5,547 nucleotides of DNA, from contig JAIOTF010000297.1 in the NCBI GenBank assembly GCA_021107195.1, positions 1 to 5,547 on the forward strand, read 5' to 3'. The notes under the pieces are model-generated. The model had not been told where the DNA came from. It was given only the letters and a program-made list of their open reading frames with translations, and did no database searches. The DNA is from Anaerolineaceae bacterium. Its GTDB lineage: Bacteria; Chloroflexota; Anaerolineae; Anaerolineales; Anaerolineaceae. Of this stretch, positions 5,322 through 5,547 are shown piece after piece. The position numbers and the translations under genes were made by a program. Each line of letters opens with the position of its first letter. Within the stretch, counting starts at the first letter, position 1.

Positions 5322-5355
5322 TCTCCCCTGTTTTTCGTTGGAAAAACAGGGGAGA
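5322..5355. terminator. 15-bp perfect hairpin after the ligase-like gene
   Basis: Arms 5322-5336 and 5341-5355 are perfectly complementary around a four-base GTTG loop, 57 bases after the stop codon. No T-run follows on the plus strand. On the minus strand the stem is followed by ATTTTATCC, so it may be a terminator for a leftward transcript from beyond the window, or a stabilising 3' structure for the ligase mRNA. The five T in the left arm pair with A in the right arm and do not act as a free U-run. Confidence 0.5.
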
Positions 5356-5377
5356 GCGCACACTGTCGATTGATAGT

Positions 5378-5419
5378 ATCCAATGCTTTGTTGGACGCCA
5401 TCCAATAAAAACGTTGGAC
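5378..5419. repeat. Two tandem palindromic repeats, possible operator pair
   Basis: ATCCAAT...GTTGGAC occurs twice: 5378-5384 with 5390-5396 (five-base centre) and 5400-5406 with 5413-5419 (six-base centre). Each copy is itself an inverted repeat (TCCAA/TTGGA), and the copies start 22 bases apart, about two helical turns. This is the geometry of paired operator sites, but no promoter or regulator is visible alongside, and the gene they would serve lies outside the window if it exists. Confidence 0.45.
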
Positions 5420-5547
5420 AATGTTCGCCCTTACTAAGACGCTTGAATTTTCTGGGGGTTCTTTTTATCCGTAGGTGAAAGTGTTTATTTATTAATGTGA
5501 ACCTCAATAGTGGATCAACTTACCAGCGAGATATTTTCTTCCTCCAA

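Larger units (their letters stand above)
5266..5547. other. Right-end region without a supportable gene
   Basis: No coding frame on either strand has a ribosome-binding site plus a recognisable product. Minus-strand frames at 5152-5421 and 5247-5507 partly overlap the end of the ligase gene and look random. Contents I can name are the 15-bp hairpin at 5322-5355 and the two tandem palindromic repeats at 5378-5419. The last 100 bases are A+T-rich and featureless. Confidence 0.5.

Overview
The window is a stretch of bacterial chromosome carrying five genes. It is most consistent with a member of the Chloroflexota (Anaerolineae-like). This assignment is an inference. It rests mainly on the secreted protein at 1003-1956, whose paired 'TG..V...FL.FY...FG.PI...VQYF...LG.L' repeats are a style I associate with that phylum. 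The company of an FmdB-type zinc ribbon, an Aah1-type adenine deaminase and a Ddl-like ATP-grasp enzyme fits but does not prove it. Most of the window is roughly half G+C. The exception is the left end: by hand count 241-600 is about 37% G+C, against about 58% for 1021-1200.

Layout. Positions 1-176 hold no gene I can defend. A small uncharacterised protein (177-617, minus) sits in the A+T-rich block and may be cut short or frameshifted at its C-terminus. A 385-base gap follows, with nested inverted repeats (717-828) and, at its right edge, an intrinsic terminator (954-976) for the next gene. The secreted two-repeat protein (1003-1956, minus) has a near-consensus sigma-70 promoter placed so that transcription should begin at, or within a base of, the ATG, so its mRNA is predicted to be leaderless. 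A 19-bp perfect hairpin (2150-2190) ends the FmdB-family gene (2208-2471, minus). That gene has its own strong promoter and a Shine-Dalgarno that fixes the start.

The divergent interval 2472-2937 holds outward promoters for fmdB (minus) and the adenine deaminase (plus). It also holds a 187-bp MITE-like element with 12-bp perfect terminal inverted repeats and 7-bp flanking direct repeats, lying between the candidate promoter and the ribosome-binding site of the adenine deaminase gene. This is the most striking structure in the window. The deaminase (2938-3948) ends in a clear terminator with a GUAA loop. The last gene (4201-5265) encodes an ATP-grasp enzyme of the D-Ala-D-Ala ligase superfamily that lacks the usual Ddl substrate-binding residues. 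The right end (5266-5547) has a 15-bp hairpin and two tandem operator-like repeats but no gene.

The genes do not form an operon: each has its own promoter, terminator or both. I see no shared pathway beyond the adenine deaminase (purine salvage) and a possible peptide- or envelope-related ligase. I found no phage, CRISPR, tRNA or rRNA feature, and no multi-gene defence or biosynthetic system.
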